NCBI GenBank assembly: GCA_032718565.1
Contig: JAVGVS010000001.1
Coordinates: 2,117,896-2,181,895 of the forward strand
DNA: 64,000 nt
Source: Distichodus sexfasciatus
Lineage: Eukaryota > Chordata > Actinopteri > Characiformes > Distichodontidae
Reading direction: 5' to 3'
In this document: piece by piece, positions 24,121 through 35,152 of the stretch
How positions within the stretch are numbered: position 1 is the stretch's first letter
How the letters are laid out: every line of letters begins with the position of its first letter
Made by a program: the position numbers and the translations under genes
Notes under the pieces: model-generated
Told to the model about the DNA's origin: nothing
The model's input: the letters and a program-made list of their open reading frames with translations, nothing else
The model's database searches: none

Positions 24121-25374
24121 GCATGTGCAGTTATTAAACGGACATGTCTTATGCGTGTAGCAGCATGTGCAGCTTATTGCTGGACCTCTTCGTTTTTACC
24201 ACTCTTGTAAAATTGCTGTGATGTCACCTGCTGTCTCCTGAACCGTACCCATGTTCTAGGTTTATGGTCTGTTCCTTGTGTTAACAGTGCAGGACCCTAC
24301 ATGTCCAGGCCTGCAGGGGCAGCGGTGTCGTTTGGGTTTGTTTGTCTGCCCCGTCGCCGCACCTGCTGTCATTAGAGCCCCGTCCTGCGAGACCGTCACG
24401 CTGCCACTAATTGCACTGGGATTATTTTCCACGCCTCGGCCCCCTCGGGTTTAATAGTTGGAGACGCGCACAGTAACTCTTAATGTATCACTTACTGCAA
24501 CTCTAATGCTGCCTCTCATGTGGGGCGCTTCGGGGCAGGAGAGATTTGTGCACGTCTCGGGATAACGTGTGCAAGCAGGTGCTGTTCCAACATCTCGAGT
24601 TCTTTACTAAATGAGATCACATCAACAGTTGCAGCGTTTGGGGTAAATTTCGTACTGAATTACATGCTGAGGTATATCTTTTTGCTAAATTACGGTAGAT
24701 TATATGTTTGGAAGATTGTATCCTAAACAAAACAGATTGTACAAATGATCACAACAACTTGCCTGCGCAACAACAAAGACCTATGTGATGAAGGCCTGTG
24801 TAGCAGTTGTAATTAATTATCGTCATAGATGTTCTCATGATCAGGTGTATTTGTTTAGAACCGACCTGATTTGTTTTTAAAACTGAGTTTGGAACGCGCG
24901 TCAGAGCTCAACGCTAAGCTAGCCCCACTTAGCATGTGGCACTGTTGAGATGGTAGCCATGGTTACGGTGTGGGAGAGGCAGGCTGTTCTGTACAAAGCG
25001 CAGTAGGATGGGGGAGATTGCTCACTAGTTAATCGATCACGGATGGAGGCGTTTTCCTCGAATGGATAAAAAAAGAAAAAAAAGAAAGGAGAAAGGACTG
25101 GTGTGGGGAGAAAGAGAAAAATGTTACAAAGCTGTAAAAATGGCTCCTCAAATGCACTTGCACTGTCAGTAAACTTCTGCAGCCTGTAGCTACATCCCAG
25201 AACACACTATGGTTTGGTTAATAGGGTTTTCTCCAGCTTGCTGTAATATAACAGGAGCACAAGTTGGTGTTTCCCTTCTTGTTCTACAAGAAACGCTCTT
25301 GCGCTAAAATGAATGCAGTGAATGAACGTTTTTTTCCCTCCATAACAATACTAATATTTGTGCTTCGTGTAGAG

Positions 25375-25557
25375 TAGCGTTTCTCAATCCCAGTCCTCGC
25401 GGCCCACCGCTCTGCACAGATTCGGCTTTCCCGACCCACAGCACAGCTGATGCTACTGATTAGCTAATTAGCAACGTAGGACCAGCGTGCGACAGCGCAG
25501 GAAATACCGAATATGTGTAGAGCGGTGAGCCGCGAGGACTGGGATTGGGAAACTCTG
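25375..25557. mobile_element. 183-bp hAT-type MITE
   Basis: Starts tagcgtttctcaatcccagt and ends in its near complement 'actgggattgggaaactctg'. Inverted homology reaches about 40 bp, including ctcgcggc and caccgctct. Flanks gtgtagag (25367-25374) and ctgtagag (25558-25565) match at 7 of 8. Strongly foldable. Confidence 0.85.
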
Positions 25558-25671
25558 CTGTAGAGAAAATTTGCCAAAGCTAACTAACTTTGCTAAACGG
25601 CTTTTTAATAACGTATTAATATCATGTTGACCATGAACATCAACAGAGAATTGTCACATTCCAAACGTTGC

Positions 25672-26025
25672 TTCCAGTGGTAGGATACTTGCCTACGAAC
25701 CCAGAGGTCATAAGTTCAATTCCAGTTCCCTTATCCAAACCACGCAACTAGGTAAGTTGGTCTGGGGCAGTGATAATGTAGCGGTTAGGGAGTTGGTCCC
25801 GTGAACGGAGGATCGCTGCTTCAAAACCCAGGTACCGCAGAGGTTCTCATGCTCAAGATAACGTCCCAAGCACTGCTCCCCGGGTGTTGCCTGTCAGCTG
25901 CCCTCTGGTCCTTTACGGATTGGTCAAATGTAGAGGTCACATTTGGGCGAGGTGCACTGCGTGCTGTGCTGTGTTCACAAACAATCTCACTTTAAGTGTC
26001 TAATAAATGGTAAATATTATGTTCA
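25672..26025 (+). repeat. Family B SINE split by a family A SINE
   Basis: Left part holds ggtcataagttcaattccag; right part agtgtctaataaatggtaaa. The central body appears to have been lost around the insertion. Confidence 0.7.
25764..25994 (+). repeat. Family A SINE nested in a family B SINE
   Basis: ggggcagtgataatgtagcg head through ggtcacatttgggcgaggtg to caaacaatctcac. Flanked by the two halves of a family B SINE (25672-25763, 25995-26025), repeating the arrangement at 21766. Confidence 0.85.
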
Positions 26026-26243
26026 GTTTATTTGTCTCACTTGAACCTCTCTGTTTTTATGACACATTTCTTGCTGTTCGTTTGATTGTTGTTGGGGGGA
26101 AAATGATGGGCAGGAACGCAGTAAAAACACACTATTGACTGTCGTAGATCCACCTTTTCAGTCAACTCTTTCTCTCCTCTGCCGCTTTGCATATCCGATG
26201 CCATCTGATTGGATTGAGTTTAGCATGGGTTTATATTTACTTC

Positions 26244-26305
26244 TACATTCATAATTCAGCAGATGCTTCTATCCAGAGCAACTTACATCACTGGCTAGTA
26301 GTTCA
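26244..26305 (-). repeat. Family B SINE, 3' fragment
   Basis: cataattcagcagatgcttc then tatccagagcaacttacatc, the complement of the family B tail. Confidence 0.7.
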
Positions 26306-26455
26306 CATCTGTTCTCATACCTTAGGAGCTACACTAAAATCAACAACTGTAGTTGAACTAAGTTACCGTCGGCTGAGTAACACACCTGTAACCCCTGCAT
26401 TTAACCCATCCCTGAAGGAGCAGTGGGCAGCTAATAAACGTGGGCGTCTGGGATC

Positions 26456-26632
26456 TAGTGTTTAGGACACTCACCTCTGGACCAAGAGGTTGTGGGTTTG
26501 AATCCTACATCTGGCACTTGGGTCCATGAGCAAGACCCTTAACCCCAAGTTGCTCCTGGAAGACTTACTGAAATGAGAAAAATGGGCGTCGCTGTAGATA
26601 AGAGTCTCTGCTAAATGATGTAAACGTAATAT
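26456..26632 (+). repeat. Family B SINE, near full length
   Basis: gtgtttaggacactcacctc, ggttgtgggtttgaatccta, ttaaccccaagttgctcctg, tail ctctgctaaatgatgtaaac. A good reference copy for the family. Confidence 0.9.
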
Positions 26633-26663
26633 ACGGACGATGGCTGGGTTGAATTTAAGCGTG

Positions 26664-26838
26664 CGGTTATTTACCATTGTGAACAGCACAGCACACTGGA
26701 CACACAGTGTAGCACAATGAAATGTGACCTCTGCATCTGTGAAGGAGCAGTGGGCTGCACCCAGAGAGCGGTGCTTGAGGACGGTACCTTGCTCATGAGT
26801 ACTTCAGTGGTCCCTAACAGTTATGCTACCAACTGCAG
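26664..26838 (-). repeat. Family A SINE, head shortened
   Basis: Tail gttatttaccattgtgaaca, body gaggacggtaccttgctcat, then a jump past the B box to cagttatgctaccaactgc. Confidence 0.8.
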
Positions 26839-26852
26839 TGCTTAGGAGCCTT

Positions 26853-27000
26853 TCTTACAGGTATCTTTACTAGGCCGGGATTTGAACCCACAACCTAACC
26901 AGTTACACTAGAATATCAGAACCCATTTTCTCTCCAAGGAGACAGTCCTTGTCTTTAGGAAATGGAAGTCGCTCTGGATAAATGCTCTAAATGTGCTTTT
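26853..27000. repeat. Composite of SINE pieces
   Basis: 26863-26910 looks like a reversed SINE head (gggatttgaacccacaacct). 26935-27000 is a forward family B 3' end (gagacagtccttgtctttag, aagtcgctctggataaatgc). Probably two partial insertions or one rearranged copy. Confidence 0.6.
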
Positions 27001-27029
27001 AAATCTCAGAATGCTGTCACATTAATGCT

Positions 27030-28180
27030 CCCAGTGTTTATGCCCGGACGTCCTTTTGACAAATCGCTTGTCCGCCTTAACTGTAATCTGCACCATCGCC
27101 GACCGCGATGTGAATATTCCAAAAGTTGTTGTTTGCAGTCGTTTGTCCGCCTTCAGGATCGGAGTAAAAGCCATTAGGGGAGACAGTAAACAGTCGATGC
27201 TGGTGTAGGACGTTCCTTCGGCTAATTGCATTTTAATTTGGACAATTTGCTAATTCGCTTCTAATGTGGACGTTAATGATTTCGCCGGAGATCCTCGGAT
27301 GCCTGCGTCGGTCTTCCTCGCCGCTGCTCGGCGAACGACGTTTAGAATTTTATGTAAATCGGAAGCCGGCGCCCTTCTGGAAGCCGTTTCTAACAAACTC
27401 GGCTCTCGAGCCACTCCTGTAATCAGCATCAAAGAGCCGTAGAAATTAGAGCGAAAAGATCTATCTGTTGTCACGAGCAAGAAGCCGGTGGCAATGCATT
27501 GTGCCGAGGCTGTGTGATAATTCTTTTTAGTCTAGGGTTTACACACACACACACACACTCCGTCTGTGGGTCTATCGGAGCCGGCAGTGTGTTTGCGTCT
27601 CTGGGCGGCTGCATTGTGCCCGCTCTTATCTCCGTCTGGGCGGCTGTTTGGGTCCTCGTTCGCTCTTGACACGTTGTTCATTAGGAGGGGGTCAGCGCGA
27701 GCGAGATTACGCCGCGAGAGCAAATAAACCCAAAGACATATGTTCCATCAGATCGTCAGCCACCGGCTAGATTAATTTGCTTGGCGCCGTAATGAGTAAT
27801 ATCACTAAAGCATGGCTTAAACAGGCTAAGCTAATTAGCAAATGTGAGGGAATGATCAATTGCAGGCAGGAGATACTAATTAAAAGGCATTGTTCATCTA
27901 CCTTAGCGCCCGGGAGGCCTTCTCTAGCGTCTATTTTCTGACGGCTGACGGCTCGCCTCCGCGTCCCAGTAATGAGGATGTCGCGCGGGGTGTGACGCTG
28001 GAGCCTACATACGTGGCGTCGGTTGTCACGTCATCGCTAATTGTTAGCCTTGTTTTCTCTTTAATGGTGGGCGTCGCGCCAGCGGCCGGGGATGATGCTA
28101 ACGTAATAGGACAATCAGTAATTTTCCCTCGCTGAAATGTGTCCAGTCTTCTGACAGATCCCATCCCGTGGAGGTGTTTG
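27030..28180. promoter_or_regulatory. Repeat-poor, TAAT-rich block, candidate conserved enhancer
   Basis: About 1.1 kb without SINE or transposon similarity in a repeat-packed intron. Many homeodomain-type TAAT/ATTA cores cluster at 27220-27290 (ggctaattgcattttaattt) and 27765-27890, with short interspersed GC-rich runs. Conservation cannot be tested here; the call is a suggestion only. Confidence 0.25.
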
Positions 28181-28419
28181 ATTAGCTAACAGTGAACTTC
28201 TTTTACAGAAAATTATAAATATGCTCTAAACGTGGACGCTGTCCCGGCCAGTTTGTAGGTCTTGTGTTCAATAAAGAGCTCAATCCTAGTCTGTGAGAAA
28301 TTTGAAAAATGTTGCTAAAACGCTGCTTATTGCTCCTTTAAAGAAAGACTCTAGAAAAGCAGTTTTCAGTTCTGGCTCTTATGACCCTGTGCTTTTTCAC
28401 AGATTGAAAATGTAAAGTG

Positions 28420-28677
28420 TGTGATTATTTGTCATTGTGAACACACCACAGCATATCACAGCACAGCCCACAGTGCACCACAACGAAACCTGACCTCTGC
28501 ATTTGACCCATCGGTGACGTGTAGTGGGCAGCTGACATGGGCAGTGCCCGGGGAGCAGTGCTTGGGGACTGTACCTTGTTCATGAGTACCTCAGTGGTAC
28601 CTTTACCAGTCCTGGGATTTGAACTGGTGATCTTCCGATCAAGGGGGTGAACACCCTAACGGTTACGCTGCGCTGTC
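28420..28677 (-). repeat. Family A SINE, near full length
   Basis: tgattatttgtcattgtgaa to tacctcagtggtacctttac and head complement aacggttacgctgcgctgtc. The hormone-like ggtgatcttcc B-box complement is intact. Confidence 0.9.
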
Positions 28678-28766
28678 CATCCTCTACTGTACCAGTTTGT
28701 GAAGTTCAACCGATATATTGAACTTTTTGAAATTGATACTGATTTTGATATTTGATGGTTTAAAAA

Positions 28767-28850
28767 AATATATATATATATATATGTATACACGTGTGTG
28801 TGTGTGTGTGTGTGTACAGTATACTGTATGTATGTGTGCGTATATATAGT
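28767..28850. repeat. TA then GT compound microsatellite
   Basis: atatatatatatatatat, then gtgtgtgtgtgtgtgtgtgt and a decayed tatgtatgtgtgcg run. Confidence 0.92.
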
Positions 28851-29440
28851 ATAGCTTGTATTCTGGTTTCCCTCAGAAATACATAACAGAATTTCCCTGG
28901 TATTTTTTCATATTTATTTTTAAAAGTCTTCACCCAACATAACATACCATACAACAGTTAAAAATAAGTGTTTTATTCTGAACGACAGTTGCGGATTTGT
29001 CGAGGAAGTATGTCATTAGAGCTGCAGGTGGGTCTAAATAAACGCTGGACACACCGAGAGCCGTGCAACAATTCACTTAGCGCCCGTGGCCAATGCTCAT
29101 GAGTCGAGGTGAACCAAGGCTTTATGGAAGGCCGAGAGAGCGTTTTGTCGGAGGTACAATCGATTTGCATGCCGCTGCAGGAGCGAATGTGCAGCATTAC
29201 GGCTGAGCTCCCTGTCCGACGCTGCGCAGGTGAGACCAATCACACGCGCTCTCCCCGAGGAGCTTCTGATTAAACACGCTGCACTTTCTCCGGGAGCTTT
29301 ACACCCGCTTCTGGGACGTCTTCATTATGCCTTCCTCGCTCAATGCAAAACCTTCATTCAGCCATGCTAATTTTCCAGCAGTGTTGAATGTGTGCCTTTT
29401 ATAGAGTCCAGGTCCTTTAAGCTGGAGGACAGCATTACAC

Positions 29441-29776
29441 TAGGGCCGGGCGATACGGGCGATACAACTTTAATCGTGATTTTTATTTTCCAATGTTGTG
29501 AACAATTCAAAATTTAAGTTTTGATGTCATGTCTAGTGGCAAAAATTCATAATTCATAACAATTCACCAATCAACATCATATACATTTCATGTATTAACG
29601 TGTATACTTTATTAATTCCCATCTACTTCTGTGCAATTACTAATCATTAACAAATAATTCAATACTAGAACATCAGTGAGTAAAAATTAATGTCTTCATT
29701 TTGATTAAAATATGAATATTGACATTTGGTCCAACAATATTGCGATTTGAACTGTGATTGATATCGGCCAACCTTA
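29441..29776. mobile_element. hAT-like element, probable
   Basis: Left tagggccgggcgata and right tatcggccaacctta are imperfect inverted repeats. The interior is AT-rich and repeats motifs seen in the dispersed family at 3425, 16475 and 35640 (cttcattttgattaaaa). The target duplication is not evident. Confidence 0.55.
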
Positions 29777-30171
29777 AAGGAAGCCTAGTTCTCTATTTGT
29801 GCAGCAAGGGTGTTTCTGTTAAAGACATCAGGTTTTTTGTAGGTTTTGGACTTTACTCGTGCTCTTAAGCGATTGGGGAAAGTGGAGCATTAATTTTGGG
29901 CTGGCGTTCCTCCTTCACACCCCAGCGTGTTCCTCAGGGAACCCTGACTCTGGCCCCCGGCCTTCTGCCCCGACGTTTGCTACAGGAAAAAAAAAGACTT
30001 CTGGGCCGTGGCTTTGTGTGACACATGCTGATGGGGTCAGGGGTTAGGAGGAAGTACATCAAGGCTTTCTGCTTGCACTGACCCCGTTACAACTCCTGTC
30101 CAACATGAAGGGCACCATGATGCATTGCCCCTGTGTGAGCAGCTAACGCTACATACATCAATTATACGGAC

Positions 30172-30232
30172 ACGCACACGCACGCACACAAACACACACA
30201 CACACACTCTCTCTCTCTCTCTCTCTCTCTCC
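30172..30232. repeat. CA then CT compound microsatellite
   Basis: cacacacacacacacactct followed by (ct)n to 30230. Confidence 0.92.
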
Positions 30233-30606
30233 CCATCCAGGCCGGTGGAAAGAGTTTTTGAATATTCTGCTAAACACGGTCATTAATTTGACATAATGTG
30301 GCCAGCCATAAACACTGCTCCCCTCCCACTCACAGCCAATTAATATCATATACAATAATGAGTTCAGAATGAATAAACTGCCCCCTGACGTACTGCATAC
30401 GATGGATCTCTATCTCACACTCTCTCTAAAACACACACACAGACTTGAGACCCGCTAGAGTGGGGTGTAGAGAGTCTAAAATGAATGTATAATGTGTTTG
30501 GCAAATGAGTTTCGCTCATGACTGGAATGTGAATATCGATGCTATTTATTTGGTTTTCGTGACACAGCCGCTGTTTCTCTCTCTCCTTTCAATGTAAGTG
30601 ACATTG

Positions 30607-30822
30607 AGTGATTATTTGTCATGGTGAACACACCACAGCACAGCACCACAACGAAATGTGACCTCTGCATTTAACCCATCCGTGAAGGAGCAGTGGGGAG
30701 CAGTGCTTGGGGACGGTACCTTGCTCATGAGTATGTCAGTGGTAACTTTACCAGCCCTGGATTCGAACCTGCGACCTTCTGATCACGGGGCGAACACCCT
30801 ACGGTTACGCCACCAGCTGCCC
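30607..30822 (-). repeat. Family A SINE
   Basis: Tail gattatttgtcatggtgaac; B box complement ggattcgaacctgcgacctt; head complement ttacgccaccagctgcccc. It ends 68 bp before the exon acceptor at 30890, the closest SINE to any exon here. Confidence 0.9.
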
Positions 30823-30890
30823 CAAAATGTAATGCAATCTCTCCTTCTCTCCTTGCTAATCTTTTTTTGATCTTTTTGTTCTCTTTACAG

Positions 30891-30949
30891 GTCGAGACGG
30901 AGCAGCGTTTAACGGATGTGTCCGGCAAGACGGCCCCCTTTAATCTCAG
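30891..30949 (+). CDS. pard3b: pard3b exon, short linker before PDZ1
   Basis: A 59-nt exon after a strong pyrimidine tract and ctctttacag, ending at donor gtaagg. It starts in phase 0, continuing exactly from the previous exon, and encodes VETEQRLTDVSGKTAPFNLR with the last codon completed by the next exon. This corresponds to the poorly conserved human PARD3B segment between the RSSD motif and PDZ1 (NLEDREVLNG...). Sequence similarity alone is weak; the call rests on splice signals, phase compatibility at both ends and position. It lies 21.6 kb downstream of the previous exon. Confidence 0.78.
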
Positions 30950-32008
30950 GTAAGGGGTGTGTGTGCGTGCATGGGTCTTGGTGTCCTGTTCTTTGGTGTC
31001 TGTCTATGTAATTATATGTGTGTGTGCCTCTCTATATCTGTGTGTGTCGTTCTTTGCATGTGTTTGTGTGTGAGTTTGTGTGTCTTTGTAATTATTTTTG
31101 TGCCTCTCCATGTGTGTGTGTGTGTGTGTGTTCCCTTTTCCGTGTCTTTGTTAGCTTTTGTGTCGGAGTGTGTGTGTGTTGGTGTCTTTGTTGGCTGTGT
31201 GATTATATACAGTATGTGTGCATTTTTGTCTTCAAGTTTTCCTGTGTGTGTGTGAGAGACATAGTGTCTTGATGATTATGTAGTGTCTGCATTGTTGTGT
31301 TCATGTTTGCCTTTGTGTGTATGTGTGTGTTTGGAGATCAAACATCGCTAGTAAGAAATTTAAAAACAATTGCAAGACAGTAAAGCAGACCAACAAAGCC
31401 CCTGATACTATGTCATTTTCGTGTTGGGTTTATTTACAACCTTTGCACCGCACAAGCATATAAAAGCGATTTGTGTCTGTCCGACTCTTTGTGTCTGCTT
31501 TTGTGTTTCATCCTGCTGTGTTGTTTTTTCCGCCGGCGCGTCTCTGCTCATATCATTAGTGGGCATTCTAATTTCCCTCGCTCTCCGCCCGAAAAGATCA
31601 AGGCCACGTTGAACTCGCATATGAAATGATGAATCATTACACAAGTACAAAAACACGGGGAAAAAGAGGGTTAACGACACAAACAAACACGTGCATAAAT
31701 TGGAGTGTGTGTGTGTGAGAGTGATGCTGGTCGGTTAATGAGCTGGTGGGGGGGTTAGAGACGGACCCTCACTCCACACCTCAGAGACGCCCAGCTGAAC
31801 CCAGAGTCAGATCCAGAGTAAAGAGCTGACCCCAACCACATCTGATGTCTGCTGCATTATATACACACACACACACACACTTTTCACTGGCCAACTATGA
31901 AGTGAACGTCCTGCTGTTTTCTTACATTTATTTAAAGGGACAGTGCAACCAAAATGCCAAGGGACTAGCTATTTTACAGGAGGGTTAATAGCGATGTTTA
32001 GCGAACCT

Positions 32009-32637
32009 TGGTGGTGGTAAAGGTTAGGGATTTGCCCCCATGATCAGAGGGTCAGTATTTCAAGTCCCAGTTCGGTATAGGTACCACTGAGGTACTCATG
32101 AACAAGGTACCGTCTCCAAGCGCTGCTCCCCTCGTACTGGCACAAAAGCTCGAAGGCAGAGGTCACATTTCAGACCCTCCAGGATTAACACAACTTCAGC
32201 CAGTCCCTACGAATTCATTACTACAGTCCAATTTTGACCAGTTACCACAACTTTCCCTCTTTTTTTTTTTTACCATTGTTGTTTCTCACAAAATGTTGAA
32301 CCATAAATCAGTGAACTCACTGTCTCGTTACATTTAGAAGACGCACATTTCCCATCAAAAATAACTCAATGATTAATGGTTAATCAAAATAATAGTGGTT
32401 TTGTTCCCTTCATTTTAATGAACTTTTAAAGAACCGTGATAAAGGGGGACAAAATCGTGAATTTTTCCACAACTTTGACTTGCTCCCGTAACATTATTGC
32501 AACAAAACGCCTAAAAACACCACAACTTTCTTCACTTTTTTTTTTTTTTTTGGAAAATCTACCACAAAATCTGGCATGTTAGGTCTCAACAACTGTGCTC
32601 TGATGTGTTCACAATGACAATCACTCACATTAATTCA
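32009..32637 (+). repeat. Family A SINE split by a 417-bp insertion
   Basis: 5' part 32009-32170 (ttggtggtggtaaaggttag to ggtcacattt); 3' part 32588-32637 (ctgtgctctgatgtgttcac aatgac). The halves join to a normal SINE when the insert is removed. Confidence 0.82.
32171..32587. mobile_element. Insertion splitting a family A SINE
   Basis: The SINE breaks off at ggtcacattt (32170) and resumes at caacaactgtgctctgatgt (32588). The 417-bp insert starts cagaccctccaggattaaca and has two T-runs, at 32258 and 32537. It looks like a DNA element, but no convincing inverted repeat could be aligned, so its class is unknown. Confidence 0.6.
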
Positions 32638-34464
32638 CTTTAATTTATTGATCATACCACTCCGTCGTTATTATTAGTGAGGAAAAAGTGAATCAAGCTG
32701 AACACACAAGCAGCACAGTAACAACAAAAAACCCTCTGATTGACTCGAGCTGACCCGAGCCAGATCTAATGTCTTCTGCCTTATCTACAAACACACGCCA
32801 TCACGTCATCATAAAAGTAAACGCTCTGCTGTTTTCTCCTTGGCATTTTGGGACAGTTTACCCAAAATGCTAAAAGACTACCATTTAATATAAATTAGCG
32901 TTAGTAACTTTTCGCATAAGTTGCACCATATTGGTTGACATCTTTGTCAGTGTTCCTTTCTTTCCCGATGAGCTGAATTCCCTAATAGTATGAGAAATAT
33001 AAAAATGCAAATAGTTAAGTCTCTGGTTGGTCCACCCACTGTCAGAACATGATTTTTCCACTGTCAAAGCCAGCTCTGTACATCGTACCGCTCCGTAATT
33101 ACTCATAATGAGGAAGAAGTGAATCAGGATGAATGTAGAAGCAGCACAATTAGAGTGAAAACTCTCTCTGATTTGAGCTGATTCTATCCACATGCGCACA
33201 CACACACACACACACACTCACACCATTCCCATTTATGCCGTCTTTTATTTACTTAAAGGGGCCAAAAGCTTACCCAAAAAGCTACGGCACTAACAATTAA
33301 GGGAGGTTAGTAGACACTTTTAGCACAAGTTGAGTTAAAATCTTGGTCAGTGGTCTCTTCTTCCCTGATGAGCTGATTTACAGGTCCCTAAAGGTGGGAG
33401 GAGTTTAAAAATAGTTAGAGCAAGTCTCTGGATGTGCTTCCCACTTTCACAACATCAAATCCATGATCAAAGCAAACTCCATACATCATACCGCTCCGTA
33501 ATTATTAATAACGAGGGAAAAGTGGATCAGGCCGAATGTGGAAACAGCAAAATTGCAATGAAAACTCTGATTGATCGTATGCTTGAGAACCTGATAGGGT
33601 CAGTCCCCAACTACCCCACCTCCCTTCGATTGACCCCGGATCGGGGTCACGTGTCCCATCTCCCTCTATAGCAGCCGGCTGGAAGTGTAAAAGTGTAGAA
33701 CAGGGAACATTGCTGTTCTATCATCACCTCCCCCTTCACATCCCCTGGAAGGTCTGCTGCTTCCAACATCCAGCAAACGACCCTTGAAATTGAGAGGCAA
33801 AAATGAATTATCACCGTTACTCGAAATATAGAAATTGAAATGCGTGAGTGTGACCCGTCGCTCGCTAATGGCAGGCCCACATTAATGCGTGAAGGAAAAA
33901 CGGTCTGCTGCCTCTCAGCCATTTAAAATATCATCGATAAAATAAAAAAAACTGAATAAAGAGTGGAAGTTTATGAGGAACTCGTACTCAGTCAGACAGA
34001 GTGCCTCGCGCCGTAACGTGCACAAGCACATATTCGGGAGTAATGAGTAGATATAAGAGCAATGTGTTGACGCTTTTTGATTTACTCTGTTTGTGCTGTA
34101 TGTGTTTTTAACAGCGATGTTGTTGTGCGTCCCATCGAGATGGTCATTTGTCTGGTTCTCTTGGCCTCCTGCCTGCAGCTAGCATCACCAGAATCCCTGT
34201 GTGGGTTTCCCTAAGCTTGTACCTGGACTTTCTAGGCAGCTGTTAAATTCTCTACCAGAGGAGCTGGACTGCATGATCACTCGGTTCTACAGGGGCCTTG
34301 TTGTGTTTAACCTGTGCTCTTTAGGAATTCAGAACTTGAGCTGACCGTCTAAATACTAAAATAATTTAATCTACCCAAACATTTACGTAGTATAGGTCAA
34401 CCAATGTATTTGTTCATGGCCAATTATTATTGATTATACTGATTATTATTAATTAAAAAGCACA

Positions 34465-34560
34465 GGGTTGGTCCCTGCCTTGCGCCTAAAGCCCCGGGAC
34501 AGACTCCGGTCCCCGTGACCCTGATAAGTGTTAAGCGGTTCAGATGATGAATGAATGAAT
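34465..34560 (+). repeat. DANA-like SINE, 3' fragment
   Basis: Contains 'ggttggtccctgccttgcgc' and ends 'cagatgatgaatgaatgaat', corresponding to the last ~95 bp of the SINE at 9661. The 5' part is missing, consistent with truncation. Confidence 0.75.
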
Positions 34561-34602
34561 TATTAAACAAGAAGATTAATAAGATAAAATATATTTTAAG
34601 TG

Positions 34603-34917
34603 GGGCGGCACGGTGGCACAGTGGTTAGCCCTGCCACCTCACAGCGAGAAGGTCCTGGGTTCGAGCCCGGGGATGGCCGTAGGGCCCCTCTGTGTGGAGC
34701 TTGCATGCTCTCCCCGTGTTCATGTGGGTCTCCTCCAGGTGCTCCGGTTTCCTCCCACAGTCCAAAGGCTTGCGATATAGGTTAATTGGTGACTCTAAAT
34801 TGGCCCGTAAATGTGGGTGTGAGTGTGTGCCATGCGGTGTTTTGGCGCCCGCCCAGGGTTGTTCCCCCCACGACCCCAGTTGGGATCAAGCAGTTCAGAT
34901 AATGAATGAATGAAGGA
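34603..34917 (+). repeat. DANA/Mermaid-like SINE, full length
   Basis: Begins ggcggcacggtggcacagtg, carries the gggttcgagccc B box and the core 'tgtgtggagcttgcatgctc', and ends agataatgaatgaatgaagg. Flanked by a perfect 12-bp duplication atattttaagtg (34591-34602 and 34918-34929). A separate 3' fragment of the same family lies just upstream. Confidence 0.92.
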
Positions 34918-34951
34918 ATATTTTAAGTGAAAGTGTGTGATTGCTATTGGT

Positions 34952-35152
34952 TGCAGTTGGTGGCATAACGGTAGGGTGTTTGCCTTGTGATCAGAAGGTT
35001 GCAGGTTCGAATCCAGTTACCACTGAGGTACTCATGAGCAAGGTACTGTCCAAGCAGTGCTTGGGAACAGTACCTTAGTGGTACCTTTACCAGTCCCGTA
35101 TTTGAAACGACGACTTTTCGATCACGAGGTAAACATTAGACTACCAACTGCC
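34952..35152. repeat. Head-to-head pair of truncated family A SINEs forming a palindrome
   Basis: 34952-35056 is the tRNA-like half in + orientation; 35057-35152 is the same half in - orientation. They meet at ggtactgtccaagca/gtgcttgggaacagtacc. Arms are about 100 bp with mismatches. Each half stops at the same internal SINE position. Confidence 0.82.

Larger units (their letters stand above)
9297..30890 (+). other. pard3b intron, 21.6 kb
   Basis: Heavily colonised by SINEs and hAT-type elements, listed separately. Stretches where I recognise nothing: 10360-11390, 11650-12370 (ends of CT-rich runs), 13130-14370, 14880-16180, 17040-17550, 18140-19010, 19700-21610, 22070-23340, 24030-25370, 25570-25670, 26030-26240, 28180-28410, 28860-29440 and 29780-30600. 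19030-19460 contains hAT-like 'gataactgatatc' motifs and a CCAAT-containing stretch but has no bounded ends. 23348-23482 is another diverged element of this type, into which the 23491-24019 element inserted. Confidence 0.6.
31790..33600 (+). repeat. Ancient tandem triplication, unit about 420 bp
   Basis: Unit landmarks recur in order: 'gagctgacccgagccagatc' types at 31823, 32745 and 33175; a CA run; 'ctgctgttttct'; 'gatgagctgaattccctaat' types at 32968 and 33367; and 'cataccgctccgtaattatt' types at 32656, 33085 and 33490. The first unit is lengthened by a SINE and another insertion (32009-32637). Units are strongly diverged, so the event is old. Confidence 0.82.
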
